A DNA stretch of 64,000 bases from Lacinutrix mariniflava (GCF_001418015.1 NZ_LIQG01000032.1:186001-250000), one strand, 5' to 3'; shown: positions 43,790 through 54,032, counted from the stretch's first letter. The notes: generated from the letters alone by a model not told the origin. A program made the numbers and translations.

Positions 43790-45592
43790 CTACATTCTTT
43801 CAGGAACACTTATCCCTAATAAACCAAAGGCATTTTTAATTGTATTTCCAACTGTTTTAGACAACTGCACTCTAAAAGCAATAGATGCTTTATTATCGTT
43901 ACCCATTACAATTGGCAAGTTTTGAAAGAATGAATTATATTCTTTTACCAAATCGTATATATAATTTGCTATTAAAGCAGGACTATAGTTTTGGGCAGCA
44001 CTTTGTATTATTTCTGGAAAAAGTTGTAATTGTTTTAGTACTGCTTTTTCTTTATCTTCTAATTTATAATTTGCTTCGACTGCACTTAAAGTAACATTAT
44101 CATTCTTTAAAGTTGTTTCGGCCTTACGTAAAATAGATTGTATTCTAGCGTACGTATATTGTATAAAAGGTCCTGTATTACCTTGAAAATCGATAGACTC
44201 TTTAGGATCGAAAAGGATTCTTTTTTTAGGATCTACTTTAAGGATGTAATATTTTAAAGCACCTAAACCAATAGTATTATATAATTCTAATTTTTCTTCT
44301 TTATTATAGCCATCAAGCTTCCCTAAGTCTTCAGAAATTTCTTGTGCTGTACCAGACATGTCTGCAATAAGATCATCGGCATCTACAACGGTTCCTTCTC
44401 TACTCTTCATTTTTCCGCTAGGTAAATCTACCATTCCATAACTTAAATGAAATAAATTTTTAGCCCAATCGAAGCCTAATTTCTTCAGTATTAAAAACAA
44501 AACTTGAAAGTGGTAATCTTGCTCGTTCCCAACAGTATAAACCATACCTCCAACATCTGGAAAATCTTTTAAACGTTGTATTGCTGTACCAATATCTTGC
44601 GTCATGTAAACCGCTGTACCATCGCTACGTAGTACTATTTTCTCGTCTAGGCCATCTTCTGTTAAATCGCACCATACAGAACCATCTTCTTTTTTAAAGA
44701 AAACGCCTGTTTTTAAACCTTCGTCTACAAACTCTTTCCCTAATAAATAAGTTTCGCTTTCGTAATACAGCGTATCGAAATCGACACCAAGATTTTTATA
44801 AGTAACATCGAAACCTGCATAAACCCATTGGTTCATGGTTTTCCAAAGCGCAACAACCTCTTTATCTCCTGCTTCCCACTTTTGAAGCATTTGTTGTGCT
44901 TCAATTAAAATAGGTGCTTCTTTTTTTGCTTCGTCATTAGTTTTACCTTCAGCAATTAAAGCCGCTATTTCTATTTTGTATTCTTGGTCGAACTTTACAT
45001 AGTAATTACCAACCAGTTTATCTCCTTTTAAACCAGTAGATTGTGGAGTTTCCGCATTTCCATAACGCTCCCACGCTAACATACTTTTACATATGTGAAT
45101 ACCACGATCGTTAATTATCTGTGTTTTATAAACTTTCTTACCCGAAGCTTTAATAATTTCGGCCACACTATAACCTAATAAATTGTTACGTATGTGCCCT
45201 AAATGTAACGGTTTATTTGTGTTAGGTGAAGAATACTCAACCATAACCGCTTTATCACCTGGTTTAGGAGATGTAAACCCAAAGGTGTCTTGATCTTTAA
45301 TGGCATTGAAAAAAGCAACATAATGCGCATCTACAATTTCAATATTTAAAAAGCCTTTTACTACATTAAATGCCTTTACTTCATCTACATTATCAACTAA
45401 AAATGCACCAATAGCTTCTCCTATTTGTACGGGATTTCCTTTTACTACGCGTAACATTGGAAATACAACTATAGTAATATCTCCAGCAAATTCTTTACGT
45501 GTTGCTTGAAATTCTACGGTTTCTAAATCGGCTTTATAAACTGTGCTAATAGCTTGTTTTACGGCTTTTGTTAATATTACTTGAAGGTTCAT
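43790..45592 (-). CDS. argS: Arginine--tRNA ligase
   Basis: Charges tRNA-Arg. 600 residues, class Ia. Motifs: the HIGH motif as HLGHIRNN after SSPNTNKPL, the KMSKS region as GKMKSREGTVVDADDL, and the C-terminal anticodon-binding helices ending AFGLLGISVPERM. I chose the ATG at 45,592 (MNLQVILTKAV); the open frame above it overlaps the promoter element. The gene is monocistronic. Confidence 0.97.
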   Translation of the reverse strand: MNLQVILTKAVKQAISTVYKADLETVEFQATRKEFAGDITIVVFPMLRVVKGNPVQIGEAIGAFLVDNVDEVKAFNVVKGFLNIEIVDAHYVAFFNAIKDQDTFGFTSPKPGDKAVMVEYSSPNTNKPLHLGHIRNNLLGYSVAEIIKASGKKVYKTQIINDRGIHICKSMLAWERYGNAETPQSTGLKGDKLVGNYYVKFDQEYKIEIAALIAEGKTNDEAKKEAPILIEAQQMLQKWEAGDKEVVALWKTMNQWVYAGFDVTYKNLGVDFDTLYYESETYLLGKEFVDEGLKTGVFFKKEDGSVWCDLTEDGLDEKIVLRSDGTAVYMTQDIGTAIQRLKDFPDVGGMVYTVGNEQDYHFQVLFLILKKLGFDWAKNLFHLSYGMVDLPSGKMKSREGTVVDADDLIADMSGTAQEISEDLGKLDGYNKEEKLELYNTIGLGALKYYILKVDPKKRILFDPKESIDFQGNTGPFIQYTYARIQSILRKAETTLKNDNVTLSAVEANYKLEDKEKAVLKQLQLFPEIIQSAAQNYSPALIANYIYDLVKEYNSFFQNLPIVMGNDNKASIAFRVQLSKTVGNTIKNAFGLLGISVPERM

Positions 45593-45614
45593 TTTAGTTA
45601 TAATTTTAGACCCA

Positions 45615-45622
45615 CAAATATA
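45615..45622 (-). promoter_or_regulatory. -7 promoter element of argS
   Basis: The minus strand reads TATATTTG (TAnnTTTG), 23 bases before the argS start codon. Confidence 0.5.
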
Positions 45623-46046
45623 GCACATATTGCCTAAATTTAATTAATTATCTCTTGATTTATCGATTTGGGTTAACCTTGAAACTAATCTTCTTTTTTA
45701 AACCTATAACTGCTGTTATATTAATTACTTTTATTCTCCATTTCTTCACCTTATTTCTTAGTAAAAAACAGTAAAATGCATTTCGTCGAAAAAGCGAATG
45801 CTTTTGTATTACATTTCCTATTTATCGATATCTTACATACATGTATTATAGCTTTATCATTTCAACTAGTATTTTTGCTTTAAAACCATTAAATTAGTAT
45901 AATAGAAGGCTTTTTTTAATTTTTGCTAAGCTATTTTTCAACTTAAATTAATCCCGAACTAACCAATGGTTAAATCTATTCGTAAAGAACTTTTACAAAA
46001 CCATAGAAACCTTTAGTTAACTTTTGTTGCTTCGCAACAAGTACTT
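45623..46046. other. Gene-free divergent region with hairpin before the kinase start
   Basis: No gene is supported in this 424-base stretch between argS and the TPR kinase. At its right end TTGTTGC-TTC-GCAACAA (46,024-46,040) is a perfect 7-bp hairpin that ends six bases before the kinase ATG. It could limit ribosome access or mark a short leader. A near -7 element (TTAACTTTTG, one base too long) overlaps it. The remainder is AT-rich without further recognisable structure. Confidence 0.4.
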
Positions 46047-48143
46047 ATGAGAAAACTAATTGTTCTTTTATGTTTTATACTTTCTTTCACTGCTTTTTCT
46101 CAAGAAAAAGAATTGGACAGTTTGCGTATACAATTAACTTTCCAAGATTTAGACTCTTCGAAAGTTGAAACCTCTCTTCAAATTATAAAATTACTCTACG
46201 AAACTAAGGATTATGATAGTGCTTTAAAGTATATATCAAATGTCGAAAAACTATCGGAGAATTTAAAGCACAAAAAGGGACTTGCATATACTACTTATTA
46301 TAAAGGATTAATCTTTAATAAAAGAGATGATTACATTAATGCTTTTAACCAATTTAACAAAGCAAAAGAACTATTTAGCGCTCTTAAAGATACACTAGCA
46401 CTTGCTAGAGCAAAAAATCAACTAGGCATTTTAGAAATTGAGCATGGTAATTATAAAAAAGGTTTAAAATATACTCACGATAGTATTGATGCCTTAGAAA
46501 AAGGAGCCATGTATAGTGATTTAGCTTATAGTTATCAAAACTTAGCCAAAGCCTATTTAAATACTGGTGAAATTGAAAAAGCTATAGATTATGCTTTAAA
46601 AAATTTGGAGGTTGAAGAACATGTTAACAATACTATTGGCATAGTAGAATGTAATGTTAATTTAGCGAAATTAAATTTAATAAAGAAAGACTACCAAAAA
46701 GCAATACTTCATTACCAAAATGCACTTGCTAATATTAACACCAACAACAATGAACTTAAAGCTAATATTCTTCCAGGATTAGGCGGAGCGTACGTAAAAA
46801 CTAAAGAATACAAAACTGCTACAACATACTTATTTGAGGGTTTAAAACTTAACAAGCAACTAAAAAACGAACAAGGTATATTACAGTCACTTAATAATTT
46901 GGGTGAATTAAATATATTAAATAGTAATTTTAAAACTGCAGAAGAACAATTATTAGAAGCAGGATATTTAGGAAGAAAAATTGACGATAAACCTGAGTTA
47001 TTAGAAAGTTACAGGCTAATGAAATCTTTAGATTCTACAAAAGGAAATTTAAAGAATGCATCTGCATGGCAAAGAGAATACAATAAAGTAAAATTAATCT
47101 TTGACGCCGAAAAACAAAAACAGAAAGACATTACTTTTGAAGAAACACCTTTAATTGAGGAAGCGCCTTTAATTGAAGAAGCTATAACAGAATCTAAAGC
47201 ACCTATAGAAAACTCGTCTTCAATTAACCTAATAGATGATGCTGAAAGTAAAAAGAAACTTGATCGTTTAAAGTTAATCTTCTACGCAGTTTTAGCGGCA
47301 TTTGCAGTGGTTTTAATATTCTTCGTTTTATTTTATTTAAAACGAAGTGGTAGAGTAAAATACACTAAAGACCTTGAGGATAAAAATCAAAAAATAAAAT
47401 TACAAAACGAAGCTATCCTAGAACAAAGTAAGAGATTAGAAAGCATTAATAATGTTAAAGACAAACTGTTTTCTATTGTTTCTCATGATTTAAAGGATTC
47501 GCTCACCTCTACAAAAGGCTTTATCGATTTACTAAAAGATGGTCAATTATCTCAAGAGGAATTCCATACGTTACTCCCTGAATTGAGTGAAAATGCAAAT
47601 AATGCTTCTCTTCTATTATTTAACTTACTTAATTGGTCTAAATCGCAAATGCAATCGTTGGAGCCAAAACCATCGTTATTTGATATTCAGGACGTATTTC
47701 ATGAAAAAGTAAAATTAGTAGAACGAAAAATGCAAAATAAAGGTATTGTTTTAAGAGACATAACCGTACTCGACTTTGTTTTTGCAGACAGAAGCATGAT
47801 AGAGATAATTATACAAAACCTACTAGCCAACGCAGTTAAGTTTTGTGTAAAAGGAGACACTATAACTATATCCAATAGAGTAAGTGGTACTAACGCGATA
47901 ATTAGTGTAGCAGATTCTGGTGTTGGTATTACTGTAGAAAATCAACACAAACTATTTGGTAATAATACATTTAGTACCGTTGGCACAAGTAACGAAATAG
48001 GTACTGGTTTAGGTTTAACTATTTGTAAGGAATTAGTTGAATTAAATAAAGGCCGTATTTGGGTAGATAGTGAATTAAATGTAGGCAGCACCTTTTTTGT
48101 AGAGCTGCCTAAATCTAAAACTGAAGATCCTGAAAATACTTGA
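46047..48143 (+). CDS. TPR sensor histidine kinase
   Basis: 698 residues. Signal peptide (residues 1-19), TPR repeats in the periplasm (about 30-340), a short acidic repeat (EETPLIEEAPLIEEA, about 368-382), one membrane helix (about 412-432), a HisKA domain with His480 (FSIVSHDLKDSL), and HATPase_c with the N box (NLLANAVKF) and glycine boxes (ADSGVGI, GTGLGLTICKEL). Unlike the protein at 13,180 it has no receiver domain, so phosphate must go to a separate regulator, which is not next to it. It ends one base from the convergent ctlX. Confidence 0.92.
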   Translation: MRKLIVLLCFILSFTAFSQEKELDSLRIQLTFQDLDSSKVETSLQIIKLLYETKDYDSALKYISNVEKLSENLKHKKGLAYTTYYKGLIFNKRDDYINAFNQFNKAKELFSALKDTLALARAKNQLGILEIEHGNYKKGLKYTHDSIDALEKGAMYSDLAYSYQNLAKAYLNTGEIEKAIDYALKNLEVEEHVNNTIGIVECNVNLAKLNLIKKDYQKAILHYQNALANINTNNNELKANILPGLGGAYVKTKEYKTATTYLFEGLKLNKQLKNEQGILQSLNNLGELNILNSNFKTAEEQLLEAGYLGRKIDDKPELLESYRLMKSLDSTKGNLKNASAWQREYNKVKLIFDAEKQKQKDITFEETPLIEEAPLIEEAITESKAPIENSSSINLIDDAESKKKLDRLKLIFYAVLAAFAVVLIFFVLFYLKRSGRVKYTKDLEDKNQKIKLQNEAILEQSKRLESINNVKDKLFSIVSHDLKDSLTSTKGFIDLLKDGQLSQEEFHTLLPELSENANNASLLLFNLLNWSKSQMQSLEPKPSLFDIQDVFHEKVKLVERKMQNKGIVLRDITVLDFVFADRSMIEIIIQNLLANAVKFCVKGDTITISNRVSGTNAIISVADSGVGITVENQHKLFGNNTFSTVGTSNEIGTGLGLTICKELVELNKGRIWVDSELNVGSTFFVELPKSKTEDPENT

Positions 48144-48144
48144 A

Positions 48145-49077
48145 CTACGCCATCGGTAGAAATACCTCAGCCATCATACAGCGCGCACTCCCTCCACCAC
48201 AAGTTTCAATAGTTTCTAAAGAACTTGATAATATTTCGCAGTGCTTTTCTATACTTATTATTTGAGCTTGAGATAAAGAGTTATGAGCAGCTTCACTCAT
48301 TACCAAATATAATTTATTGTCTTTACCTTTTACTTGTAACATGTTACCGGCAAAGTTTGCCATTTGAGATTCTGTAATTTTTATTATTTCCTTACCATCC
48401 TCCTTAAGATTATTAATTACATTTTTGCGCTCTTTTTTATCATCTATAGTATCCAAACAAATTACTGCAAACGTTTCGCCCAAACACATCATTACATTGG
48501 TGTGATATATTGCCATACGTTTACCCTCAACAGTTTGGTTTGCCGTAAAAACAACTGGAGTGTATTCGAAATCTTCGCAAAATTCTATAAACAAATCTTC
48601 ATCTGCTCTTGGTGATAATGCACAATACGCTTTATCATTTACACGATCTAATAACAAACTTCCTGTGCCTTCTAGAAATACACCTTCTTCTTCTGCTGCT
48701 GTATAATCTACAATATTATTTATTTTAAAGCCTTCTTTTTCTAAACGTATAAAAACCTCGTCGCGTCTTTCTTTTCTTCTATTTTCTGCAAACATAGGAT
48801 ATAATCCTACATTTCCATTTTCGTGAAAACTCATCCAATTATTAGGAAAAATTGAATCTGGTGTATCCAATAAGATATCATCTTGCTCCACAATAACATT
48901 AACACCGACAGCTCTTAATTTATCTACAAAGGCATCAAATTCCTCTTGTGCTTTTGCATTAATTTCTGCGTTTTGTATATCTAAATTTTCTTGAAAATAA
49001 TTATTTACTGCTGTTTGTTCGTTCATTCTAAAACTGACTGGACGAATCATTAATATAGTATTTGTTGTTTGTTGCAT
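48145..49077 (-). CDS. ctlX: Citrulline utilization hydrolase CtlX
   Basis: 310 residues of the guanidino-group-modifying (pentein) superfamily, like arginine deiminase. Features: ILMIRPVSFRMNEQTAVNN at the start, DSIFPNNWMSFHENGNVGLYPM, VFLEGTGSLLLDRVN, the catalytic His in YHTNVMM, and the nucleophilic Cys near the end (CGGGSARCMMAEVF). CtlX of Francisella hydrolyses citrulline to ornithine; the reaction here is inferred from family membership. No other arginine-catabolic gene is adjacent. Confidence 0.9.
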   Translation of the reverse strand: MQQTTNTILMIRPVSFRMNEQTAVNNYFQENLDIQNAEINAKAQEEFDAFVDKLRAVGVNVIVEQDDILLDTPDSIFPNNWMSFHENGNVGLYPMFAENRRKERRDEVFIRLEKEGFKINNIVDYTAAEEEGVFLEGTGSLLLDRVNDKAYCALSPRADEDLFIEFCEDFEYTPVVFTANQTVEGKRMAIYHTNVMMCLGETFAVICLDTIDDKKERKNVINNLKEDGKEIIKITESQMANFAGNMLQVKGKDNKLYLVMSEAAHNSLSQAQIISIEKHCEILSSSLETIETCGGGSARCMMAEVFLPMA

Positions 49078-49153
49078 TATCTGTAATTTTTAGAGTGTAA
49101 AAATAGAGAATCTGCAAATCAAATATTCTATTTTTTATAAAATTATATATCTC

Positions 49154-50005
49154 TTATTTTTTAATACGTTTTCTTACAAAAAAGAAAGTAAAAAATCCTA
49201 TAATTAATAAAGGCCACAAATTAATTAATACAATAGTAAAAGTCTCTACATACCACCAACCGTTAGCTAAACCTTGCTTAGTTTTATCCCAGAACGTTTT
49301 AGTATATGCTGCTGGCTCTGTTTTATACTCTACAGACTCGTATAAGTCTATTTGTATTGTACTAAAAGCGACTTTACTGGTTAGGTATTTTAAACGTCCT
49401 TGAGCAGATTCTATTTCCTCTTGAATAATGCGTAACTTATCTTCTGTTAATAAAATGTCCTCAACTGTTTTTGCATTCTTGCGCAAAATAGTTTCGTATC
49501 GTGCTTTAACTTCTAATTTCGTTTTAAGTCTAGTTTCTATATCAATATATTCTTCAGTAACATCCTTCGTGGTTATGTTTTCGTATTCTACAAAATCTAC
49601 CACTGTGTTTACAGAATCCATAACGCTATCAAAATACTTTTGAGGCACTTTAATAGTGAATCTATTTTCCTTCTTGTACAAATCGTTTTGGAATCTTAAA
49701 TCCGAAATATACGCGCCATGCTTTTGTGCTATTGCTTTAATTTTACGTGTAGCATTCTCTATATTTTTTACCTTATATCTCGAAGAAGCTGTTTTAATTA
49801 TCTTTAAATCTAAAGGAATATTTGTTTGGTCTGATGTTAACTTAGAAACCATTTCTTTTTCCTCAACTATGGCATAGTCTTCAGAAATTTCAACATTCTC
49901 TGTTGCTATTGATTCTTTATAATTATTTTGCTTACATCCACACATGAATAGGAACACTATAATTACTGAAATTTTTAATCCGTTTTTTACTCTCATTGCT
50001 TTCAT
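49154..50005 (-). CDS. DUF4349 lipoprotein
   Basis: 283 residues. SVIIVFLFMCGCKQNN is a lipoprotein signal. The DUF4349 core (about 60-250) contains LKIIKTASSRYKVKN, HGAYISDLRFQND, FTIKVPQKYFDSVMD, and the coiled stretch VEDILLTEDKLRIIQEEIESAQGRLKYL. A C-terminal membrane helix (LINLWPLLIIGFFTFFFV) ends in basic residues. It thus may span from a lipid anchor to the inner membrane. The function of the family is unknown. Confidence 0.88.
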   Translation of the reverse strand: MKAMRVKNGLKISVIIVFLFMCGCKQNNYKESIATENVEISEDYAIVEEKEMVSKLTSDQTNIPLDLKIIKTASSRYKVKNIENATRKIKAIAQKHGAYISDLRFQNDLYKKENRFTIKVPQKYFDSVMDSVNTVVDFVEYENITTKDVTEEYIDIETRLKTKLEVKARYETILRKNAKTVEDILLTEDKLRIIQEEIESAQGRLKYLTSKVAFSTIQIDLYESVEYKTEPAAYTKTFWDKTKQGLANGWWYVETFTIVLINLWPLLIIGFFTFFFVRKRIKK

Positions 50006-50138
50006 AATTTTATATTTTTAAGAATTACTAAAGCAAACCTATTACCATTAGTTGTTTTTCTTCTGAAAAACTCTTGTAAAGCCATTGTAAAACGTTTTAC
50101 AATTATTAAAACACTAATTATTAGACACATATACTAAT

Positions 50139-51029
50139 TTGAATAATGAAGACCAATATCTCTTTAAGCACTTAAAAAAAACAATTGAAGTTGTTTTTTC
50201 TAAGAATAATAGCTGTAATTCTCCTATTTCGGATTGGAAAGGAGAAGAGATTGTTGCGTTTCAAAACGATTTATTCGATAAAGTGAAAGGTAAGGTTAGC
50301 GAAAAATGGTTTTATACCTACATTAAAAATGAACCAAAAAAATTACCAAGAATAGATGTTCTCAACTTATTAAGCACTTATGTCGATTATAAAAATTGGA
50401 ATGCATTTAAAGCCGAAAATAGTGTTATAGACGCTTCAGTTAAAAAGAAAAAAACATCAAAATTATGGTTCTTAGCAACTTTACCTCTTTTACTTCTCCT
50501 ATTTACTATAGACTCTAGAAATACTTTCGAATTTTGCTTTATAGATGCTATTAAAAATGAAAATATAACTTCTATTCCTTTAGATATAAAAATACTTAAG
50601 GATAACGAGTCTCCAATGCATTATAAAACCGATAGCTTGGGTTGTTTTTCATTTAAAACAAAAAACGATGTAATAACATTTGTAGTTCAATCGCCTTACC
50701 ATAAAACAGATACCATAATTAGAAATATAAATTCTAACTACAACCAAATTGTAAAAGTAAAGCCAGATGATTATGCATTAATGTTACATTATTATGCAAA
50801 TGGTAATATTAAAGATTGGAAAGCACACATCAAAAAATTAGATGCACTCATTGCCAGTGATGCTAAAATTTACAGACTTTTTAAACAGAATATGGATATT
50901 GAATTATACTCTAAAGATGAGTTTATTCGTATGTTAACGATACCTACAAAAAGTTTGAAAAAAATTGAAATTCTGGATAAAATTGTAGAAAACGGAAAGA
51001 TTGAATCTCTAAAATTTATAGTAAAATGA
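50139..51029 (+). CDS. Membrane protein with N-terminal regulator-like domain
   Basis: 296 residues, unrecognised overall. Residues 1-90 are a cytosolic helical domain (KWFYTYIKNEPKKLPRIDVLNLLSTYVDYKNWNAFK) of a type found at the start of several flavobacterial membrane proteins. One membrane helix follows (about 108-122, LWFLATLPLLLLLFTI), then a beta-rich carboxypeptidase-regulatory-like segment (SIPLDIKILKDNES ... GCFSFKTKNDVITFVVQSP) and a helical tail. The start is TTG; no in-frame ATG serves. It overlaps the next lipoprotein gene by four bases (ATGA). Confidence 0.6.
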   Translation: MNNEDQYLFKHLKKTIEVVFSKNNSCNSPISDWKGEEIVAFQNDLFDKVKGKVSEKWFYTYIKNEPKKLPRIDVLNLLSTYVDYKNWNAFKAENSVIDASVKKKKTSKLWFLATLPLLLLLFTIDSRNTFEFCFIDAIKNENITSIPLDIKILKDNESPMHYKTDSLGCFSFKTKNDVITFVVQSPYHKTDTIIRNINSNYNQIVKVKPDDYALMLHYYANGNIKDWKAHIKKLDALIASDAKIYRLFKQNMDIELYSKDEFIRMLTIPTKSLKKIEILDKIVENGKIESLKFIVK

Positions 51030-51547
51030 AAAAAATCCTCTTTGTTTTTATTGTATTCATTATGGTTTCATGCAAAAATGAGGCTACAAAGAGCTCTAGT
51101 GAAATAGAAACTACTACAGAAGGTGTTAGAATGGATATGGAGCGTGAAGAGTTCTATATTCCAGAAAACACAATTAACGACACTAAATATTTTGAACACA
51201 AAGAGTTAACCACTGAAAAGCTTCAAGAATTATACGATGTATTAACTCTTATACAAAAACACCCAGAATTTAGAGAGTCTTTAAAATCTCAATTAAAAAC
51301 TTTTACTGAAGACAGTTTAACAGTTAATACTAATTCAGAAATTATAATAAATAATTTAAGAATTAAAGGTCCTGTTTCAAAACCTAATGATTCAACGCAG
51401 CGTATGAAACTACTGTATAATGCAACTTCGAAAACTAATAGAATTCAGGATTCTATTTTAGCAGAAGTAACCTTTAAAACCATTATAATTGATGGCAAAG
51501 AATTGCAATCTAAAAAAGTAAAATTTAAAAGAATAAAAGAACTCTAA
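51026..51547 (+). CDS. Small lipoprotein of unknown function
   Basis: 173 residues. The signal KKILFVFIVFIMVSCKNE is a clear lipobox (VSC). The mature part is charged and hydrophilic, with a central helix (EKLQELYDVLTLIQKHPEF) and a final set of beta strands. No family recognised. It is translationally coupled to the membrane protein before it, so the two may form one periplasmic unit. Confidence 0.7.
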   Translation: MKKILFVFIVFIMVSCKNEATKSSSEIETTTEGVRMDMEREEFYIPENTINDTKYFEHKELTTEKLQELYDVLTLIQKHPEFRESLKSQLKTFTEDSLTVNTNSEIIINNLRIKGPVSKPNDSTQRMKLLYNATSKTNRIQDSILAEVTFKTIIIDGKELQSKKVKFKRIKEL

Positions 51548-51554
51548 ATCTAGA

Positions 51555-52109
51555 TTACTTCCATTTTATATTACAACCTATACTTGGTTTTTGGTTTTCT
51601 ATAGGTTCTTTATTATTTAATAGCATATCTATAGCTTCTCGTAAGTCTTCACCTGTAACTGGAACACCGTTTCCTGGTCTCGAATTATCTAATTGTCCAT
51701 GATAAGTCGCTTTTAAATCAGCATTAAAAACATAAAAATCTGGAGTACAAGCAGCAGCATAATCTCTAGCGACTTCCTGAGTTTCATCATATAAATAAGG
51801 AAAAGGATATTTTAAATTTACGGCAACCTGTTTCATTAATTCTGGTTTATCCTGAGGATAACTTTTAGCATCGTTACTGCTTATAGCAACAAAACCAATA
51901 CCTTTATCTAAATAATCGTTAGCCATTTTCACTAATTGGGTATTTACATGTACCACAAAAGGACAATGATTACAAATAAACATAATCACAGTTCCTTTTT
52001 CTCCTTTAAGCTGCTGAAGGTTTATTGTTTTATTTGTAACAACATCTTGTAAAGAAAATTCAGGTGCAAGTGTTCCATTTTCGAAACTATTAGATTCTGT
52101 TAATGCCAT
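51555..52109 (-). CDS. Thioredoxin-family (AhpC/TSA-like) protein
   Basis: 184 residues with a thioredoxin fold of the peroxiredoxin/redoxin type: APEFSLQDVVTNKTINLQQLKGEKGTVIMFICNHCPFVVHV, where CNHC is the redox pair, and ACTPDFYVFNADLKATYHGQLD after it. No signal peptide, so cytosolic. It likely reduces a protein or peroxide partner; specificity unknown. Convergent with the lipoprotein gene (seven bases apart). Confidence 0.88.
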   Translation of the reverse strand: MALTESNSFENGTLAPEFSLQDVVTNKTINLQQLKGEKGTVIMFICNHCPFVVHVNTQLVKMANDYLDKGIGFVAISSNDAKSYPQDKPELMKQVAVNLKYPFPYLYDETQEVARDYAAACTPDFYVFNADLKATYHGQLDNSRPGNGVPVTGEDLREAIDMLLNNKEPIENQKPSIGCNIKWK

Positions 52110-52288
52110 ATTTATTAATTTTTTTTGAATTTAAATTTAAACGAAAACTTATAGAATAACAACTTTTACTCTTATAGAAATAAACTTCTTAGCGTTTTTC
52201 ATAAATAATTATCAAAAAATTAGATAAAGTGAATATTTCTTAGTTTATTGGTAAAGATTAATAGCAACCCTTAAACATTATCCCTTAA

Positions 52289-52711
52289 ATGAAGTATTCC
52301 CTTATACTCCTATGCCTTCTTGTGGCACCATTTATTTCAGCACAAAACAACCACGACAACTTATTGCAGGTCACACGTTATAAACTTGATCCAACAGAGT
52401 TAAATATTGAGAATGATGTTGAAGCTGAGAAAATAAACCTTAAAATTTATTTTTTAAAAGAAGGTAACATTATAGCAGATTACCACTTTTTTAAACCAAA
52501 GAAAAATGAAATATTATTTTTCTACGGTATCGATAAAGAAACGGATACTACACAAATGTTCTTTAAAGTAGATGAAAATTTAAAACATGTTTACAAACAA
52601 AAAAACTTCGATAAACTAATGAAAGTTATTGAAGTTTTAGAGTATAATGTATTTCCTAAACAAACTAATTTCTCAAGTATAGATGCTTATACAGCTTTAG
52701 CTGCATTGTAA
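52289..52711 (+). CDS. Exported protein of unknown function
   Basis: 140 residues with a signal peptide (KYSLILLCLLVAPFISAQ). The mature part is beta-rich with FFYGIDKETDTTQMFFKV and a final helix. No family recognised. It ends 13 bases from the convergent rimO. Confidence 0.65.
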   Translation: MKYSLILLCLLVAPFISAQNNHDNLLQVTRYKLDPTELNIENDVEAEKINLKIYFLKEGNIIADYHFFKPKKNEILFFYGIDKETDTTQMFFKVDENLKHVYKQKNFDKLMKVIEVLEYNVFPKQTNFSSIDAYTALAAL

Positions 52712-52724
52712 AACAGGCTTATTC

Positions 52725-54032
52725 CTATTTAATAACCGGTTCTGCGTATAAATCGAAATCTGCAGCTTCAGTAACTTTTACTGTAGTATATTCTCCTGTT
52801 TTTAAATAGGTATTTGTTGCATTAATTAGCACTTCGTTATCTACATCAGGAGAGTCAAATTCTGTTCTTCCAACAAAATATTCACCTTCTTTTCTATCGA
52901 TAACTACTTTAAATTCTTGACCAATTTTTTCTTGATTTAACTCCCAAGAAATCTGAGATTGAATTTCCATAATTTCGTTAGCACGGTCTTGCTTCACATC
53001 CTGAGGCACATCATCCACTAAATTAAAAGCATGTGTGTTTTCCTCGTGAGAATAAGTAAAACAACCTAAACGCTCAAAACGCATCTTGCGAACCCATTCT
53101 CTAAGCTCTTCAAACTGCTCTTGAGTCTCTCCAGGATAACCAACTATTAAAGTCGTACGAATAGTCATTTCTGGCACTGCTTTTCTAAATTTCTCAAGTA
53201 ATTTAGTTGTCTTTTCGTGAGTAGTACCACGACGCATACTTTTTAAAATATCGTCATTTATATGTTGTAATGGAATATCTAAATAGTTACAAACCTTAGG
53301 CTCTCTATTCATAACATCTAAAACATCCATAGGAAAACCTGTTGGAAATGCATAATGCAAACGAATCCATTCGATACCTTCTACTTTTACTAAGTTTTCA
53401 AGTAACTCTGCTAAGTTTCTTTTTTTGTAGATATCTAATCCGTAATACGTTAAATCTTGAGCAATAAGTATTAATTCCTTAACACCATTCGCAGCAAGCT
53501 TTTCTGCTTCGATAACTAAGTTCTCAATAGGTGTACTTTTATGCTTTCCTCTCATTAAAGGGATAGCACAAAAACTACAAGGTCTATCGCAACCTTCAGC
53601 AATTTTTAAATACGCATAATTTTTAGGCGTTGTTGTTAAACGCTCACCTATTAGTTCGTGCTTATAATCTGCACCTAAGGCTTTTAATAAACCTGGTAAC
53701 TCAGTCGTTCCAAAGTATTGATCGACATTAGGGATATCTTTTTGTAATTCTGGCTTATACCTTTCAGAAAGACAACCTGTAACAAATACTTTGTCCACAT
53801 CTCCATCTTCCTTTTTCTGCATGTATTCCAAAATGGTATTCACACTTTCTTCCTTGGCGTTATTAATAAAACCACAAGTATTAATCACAACAATATTTCC
53901 TTCTTCTTCATGTACAACATCTTTACCACTGGCTTTTAGTTGTCCCATTAACACTTCGCTGTCGTAAACATTTTTACTACAACCAAGAGTTATTACATTG
54001 ATTTTGTTCTTCTTAAGTGACTTCGTACGCAT
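52725..54032 (-). CDS. rimO: Ribosomal protein S12 methylthiotransferase
   Basis: Radical SAM enzyme that methylthiolates an aspartate of ribosomal protein S12. 435 residues: N-terminal UPF0004 domain with three cysteines (NVITLGCSKN, INTCGFI, FVTGCLSERY), radical SAM CxxxCxxC in EGCDRPCSFCAIP, and a C-terminal TRAM domain. The wording GCSKNVYDSEVLMG separates RimO from MiaB. It has its own -7 element and is probably monocistronic. Confidence 0.95.
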   Translation of the reverse strand: MRTKSLKKNKINVITLGCSKNVYDSEVLMGQLKASGKDVVHEEEGNIVVINTCGFINNAKEESVNTILEYMQKKEDGDVDKVFVTGCLSERYKPELQKDIPNVDQYFGTTELPGLLKALGADYKHELIGERLTTTPKNYAYLKIAEGCDRPCSFCAIPLMRGKHKSTPIENLVIEAEKLAANGVKELILIAQDLTYYGLDIYKKRNLAELLENLVKVEGIEWIRLHYAFPTGFPMDVLDVMNREPKVCNYLDIPLQHINDDILKSMRRGTTHEKTTKLLEKFRKAVPEMTIRTTLIVGYPGETQEQFEELREWVRKMRFERLGCFTYSHEENTHAFNLVDDVPQDVKQDRANEIMEIQSQISWELNQEKIGQEFKVVIDRKEGEYFVGRTEFDSPDVDNEVLINATNTYLKTGEYTTVKVTEAADFDLYAEPVIK

